From Anaerolineae bacterium (GTDB lineage Bacteria; Chloroflexota; Anaerolineae; JAFGEY01): a stretch of DNA of 15,998 bases. The position numbers and the translations under genes are program-made. Shown piece by piece: positions 14,854 to 15,998 of this stretch. The notes beneath the pieces are model-generated. The model worked only from the letters and a program-made list of their open reading frames with translations. It did not search any database and was not told the DNA's origin. The DNA lies in assembly GCA_016929205.1 (NCBI GenBank), contig JAFGJF010000464.1, positions 1 to 15,998 of the forward strand, read 5' to 3'. Positions within the stretch are counted from its first letter, which is position 1. Each line of letters opens with the position of its first letter.

Positions 14854-15488
14854 TCAATCGAGCAGGCGGACCATGTCGTAAACGGTGACGTCGTGGGGCA
14901 CTCCTTTGAACCGCTGGCCAGGACGAGGGACGGCTTTTATCCGATCTTTTACCTGGTCATAGGTCGCCTCACTGATCAGGATTTTCCCGCCCTCGGCAAC
15001 GTCGCAGATGCGCGCGCCAAGGTTGACGTCCCGCCCAATGACGGTATAGTCGGATCGCTGGGGGCTTCCCATCTCACCGACAATCATTTTACCGGTCACG
15101 ATGCCAATGCCAATGGGCGGCGCTGCGACGCCGCGCTGCTGCCAGTGTTTCATTCTCGCCTGGTAAACCGCCTGCATCTCTAGTCCGACACGTATAGCCC
15201 GCAAGGCATGATCTTGTTGGGGGATCGGCGCGCCAAACAAGGCCATCACTTCATCGCCGACAAATTTGTCAATCGTGCCTTCGTGCGCGAGAATGACTTG
15301 CGTCATTTGCGCCAAATAGTCCTTGATGAATTCGACCGATCCGCCAGCAAGTCGACAATCGCGTCCAGCATGGCTTGTGGTTTGGATTCGGCGTCACGAA
15401 TCGCGTCGATCGCGGCGATGAGGTCAAGTTGTTTTCGCTGCAGCACATTCTCGCGCTTGAGCGCTTCCAGCTCTTTATCCTGGCTCAT
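14854..15488 (-). pseudogene. class III adenylate/guanylate cyclase, deleted internally and frameshifted
   Basis: Two fragments of one gene lie in different frames. The N-terminal part (15488 to about 15345) starts at the second of two ATGs with an excellent AAGGAGG 6 nt upstream. It reads MSQDKELEALKRENVLQRKQ, a coiled coil, then AAIDAIRDAE and MLDAIVDLLA, which in related proteins leads into a GAF-like sensor. That frame ends at TGA 15303. The next frame carries VEFIKDYLAQMTQ, GTIDKFVGDEVMALFGAP, HALRAIRVGLEMQ, GIGIVTGKMIVGEMGS and GRDVNLGARI, the second half of a cyclase catalytic domain, ending at 14854. The sensor region and the first half of the catalytic domain, including the metal-binding Asp of the SDxxGFT segment, are missing. 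Even a frameshifting ribosome would make an inactive enzyme. The ATG at 15315 could start a 153-residue fragment but has no clear ribosome site. Confidence 0.85.
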
Positions 15489-15494
15489 CATTCT

Positions 15495-15501
15495 CCTCCT
15501 T
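15495..15501 (-). promoter_or_regulatory. strong ribosome binding site of the cyclase remnant
   Basis: AAGGAGG, 6 nt before the ATG at 15488 and 3 nt before the adjacent ATG at 15491. Its spacing favours the second ATG (MSQDKE). Confidence 0.75.
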
Positions 15502-15658
15502 GTCCCTCGCCACGCAGCCCATCCCAAAGCGCGTGGAGGCATCGAAAGAATCGCCGGCTAGATGGGGCGGGTCGTGCTCGAAATCGCGAACAGAGTGAGA
15601 GATGAGCGGTAGAATCGCAGCGATTTTTGAGCATAACGGCCTTTGGTGAGATGCGGTA

Positions 15659-15687
15659 AGCATATCACGATATGCCTAAATCGTCAA
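15659..15687 (-). promoter_or_regulatory. sigma70-like promoter of the cyclase remnant, with palindromic operator
   Basis: On the minus strand TTGACG (15687-15682), a 17-nt spacer, then TATGCT (15664-15659) with an extended TGA just before it. The palindrome GCATATCACGATATGC (15660-15675; two 7-nt arms, 2-nt centre) overlaps the -10 and half the spacer, where a repressor would block polymerase. The leader to the start at 15488 would be about 165 nt. Confidence 0.5.
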
Positions 15688-15755
15688 CTCTTAAGGGCAT
15701 CGTAGAACACCATGCTCTTGTCCGGACACTGTCCCGATTTGCCCAGCCGTATGCC

Positions 15756-15998
15756 TCACGCTCGCAGTTCGTAGTAACGATACGTGGCAATCACCTGAAA
15801 GCCGCAGGAACGGTACAACGACAGCGCGATGTCGTTCTCGGTGTCCACTTCGAGGCGTACACGCTTGCCCTCGGCCAGCAGGTCTCGGACTATGTTTTCC
15901 AAAAGCTGGCGGCCAAATCCTCTCCGGCGAAATTCCGAGCGGATCTGTAACGTGTGCAAATAGATCGCTTCGTCCATAAAGGTGACCCGAAGCACACC
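15756..15998 (-). CDS. GNAT-family N-acetyltransferase, C-terminal part (5' end beyond window)
   Basis: The last 80 or so residues of a GNAT acetyltransferase, which moves an acetyl group from acetyl-CoA to an amine. The visible part has a strand YLHTLQIRSEFR, the CoA pyrophosphate loop RRRGFGRQLL (the R/Q-x-x-G-x-G/A motif), a helix, then LEVDTENDIALSLYRSCGF, the typical motif B with Asn, Ala and Tyr-x-x-x-GF, and a final strand VIATYRYYEL. The frame is open through the right edge, so the true start is not in the window. The stop TGA is at 15756-15758. The substrate is unknown. The 267 bp between this gene and the cyclase remnant hold the promoter at 15659-15687. Confidence 0.92.
   Translation of the reverse strand, partial: GVLRVTFMDEAIYLHTLQIRSEFRRRGFGRQLLENIVRDLLAEGKRVRLEVDTENDIALSLYRSCGFQVIATYRYYELRA

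Noticed and set aside
14723..14857. Forty-five-residue N-terminal extension of the URO-D-like protein
   Set aside because: It would be read through the palindromic element and overlap the end of the cyclase remnant. GGAG plus ATG at 14722 is the better start.
15672..15950. Plus-strand open frame (92 codons) near the right edge
   Set aside because: It is antisense to the GNAT gene and crosses the promoter region. It has no recognisable motif.
1..15998. tRNA, rRNA, CRISPR array, integrase or transposase
   Set aside because: I scanned both strands by eye and saw no regularly spaced repeats, no tRNA-like cloverleaf with a T-loop box, and no recombinase motifs.

Overview
The window is a bacterial chromosome segment in which every gene I can support lies on the minus strand. 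The mix of genes fits a Chloroflexota-like (Anaerolineae-type) bacterium: lipoprotein sugar-binding proteins, a YesM/YesN-type two-component pair, a divergent URO-D-family protein, a coiled-coil/class III cyclase remnant and a REP-like palindrome. The lineage is inference from gene style; there is no marker gene. No rRNA, tRNA, CRISPR array or transposase gene was found.

Layout, in transcription order (right to left). The right edge holds the C-terminal part of a GNAT acetyltransferase (15756-15998). Next is a class III adenylate/guanylate cyclase gene broken by an internal deletion plus frameshift (14854-15488), which still has a good-looking promoter. A short palindromic element flanked by 12-bp direct repeats follows, then a URO-D-fold protein (13487-14722). 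An APH-type phosphotransferase (12327-13274) and a DUF1963/YwqG-like protein (11628-12311) lie just upstream of the regulatory genes.

The core of the window (709-11585) is a sugar sensing and uptake system. A YesN-type response regulator (9993-11585), a YesM/LytS-type histidine kinase (8475-9983) and a YtfQ-like binding lipoprotein (7463-8455) form one unit. It ends in a strong hairpin at 7389-7419. After a 400-bp spacer with a candidate promoter and structured leader comes the transport operon: a second YtfQ-like binding lipoprotein (6072-7061), a YtfR-like double ATPase (4367-5890), a YtfT-like permease (3303-4370), a YjfF-like permease (1720-3300) and an unrecognised exported protein (709-1647). 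The gene set matches the E. coli galactofuranose importer ytfQRT-yjfF. The likely logic is that the kinase-linked binding protein senses a sugar outside the cell, the kinase and AraC-type regulator relay the signal, and the importer operon is induced.

The most unusual points are as follows. The YjfF-like permease carries an extra membrane helix and an approximately 150-residue extracytoplasmic domain with a CxxC motif. It is followed by an unknown secreted protein that looks like part of the same machine. The two binding proteins have diverged, and the regulator-linked copy is the more YtfQ-like of the two. The transport block looks visibly more AT-rich than the GC-rich flanks. The left edge is a truncated ABC transporter ATPase (1-497).
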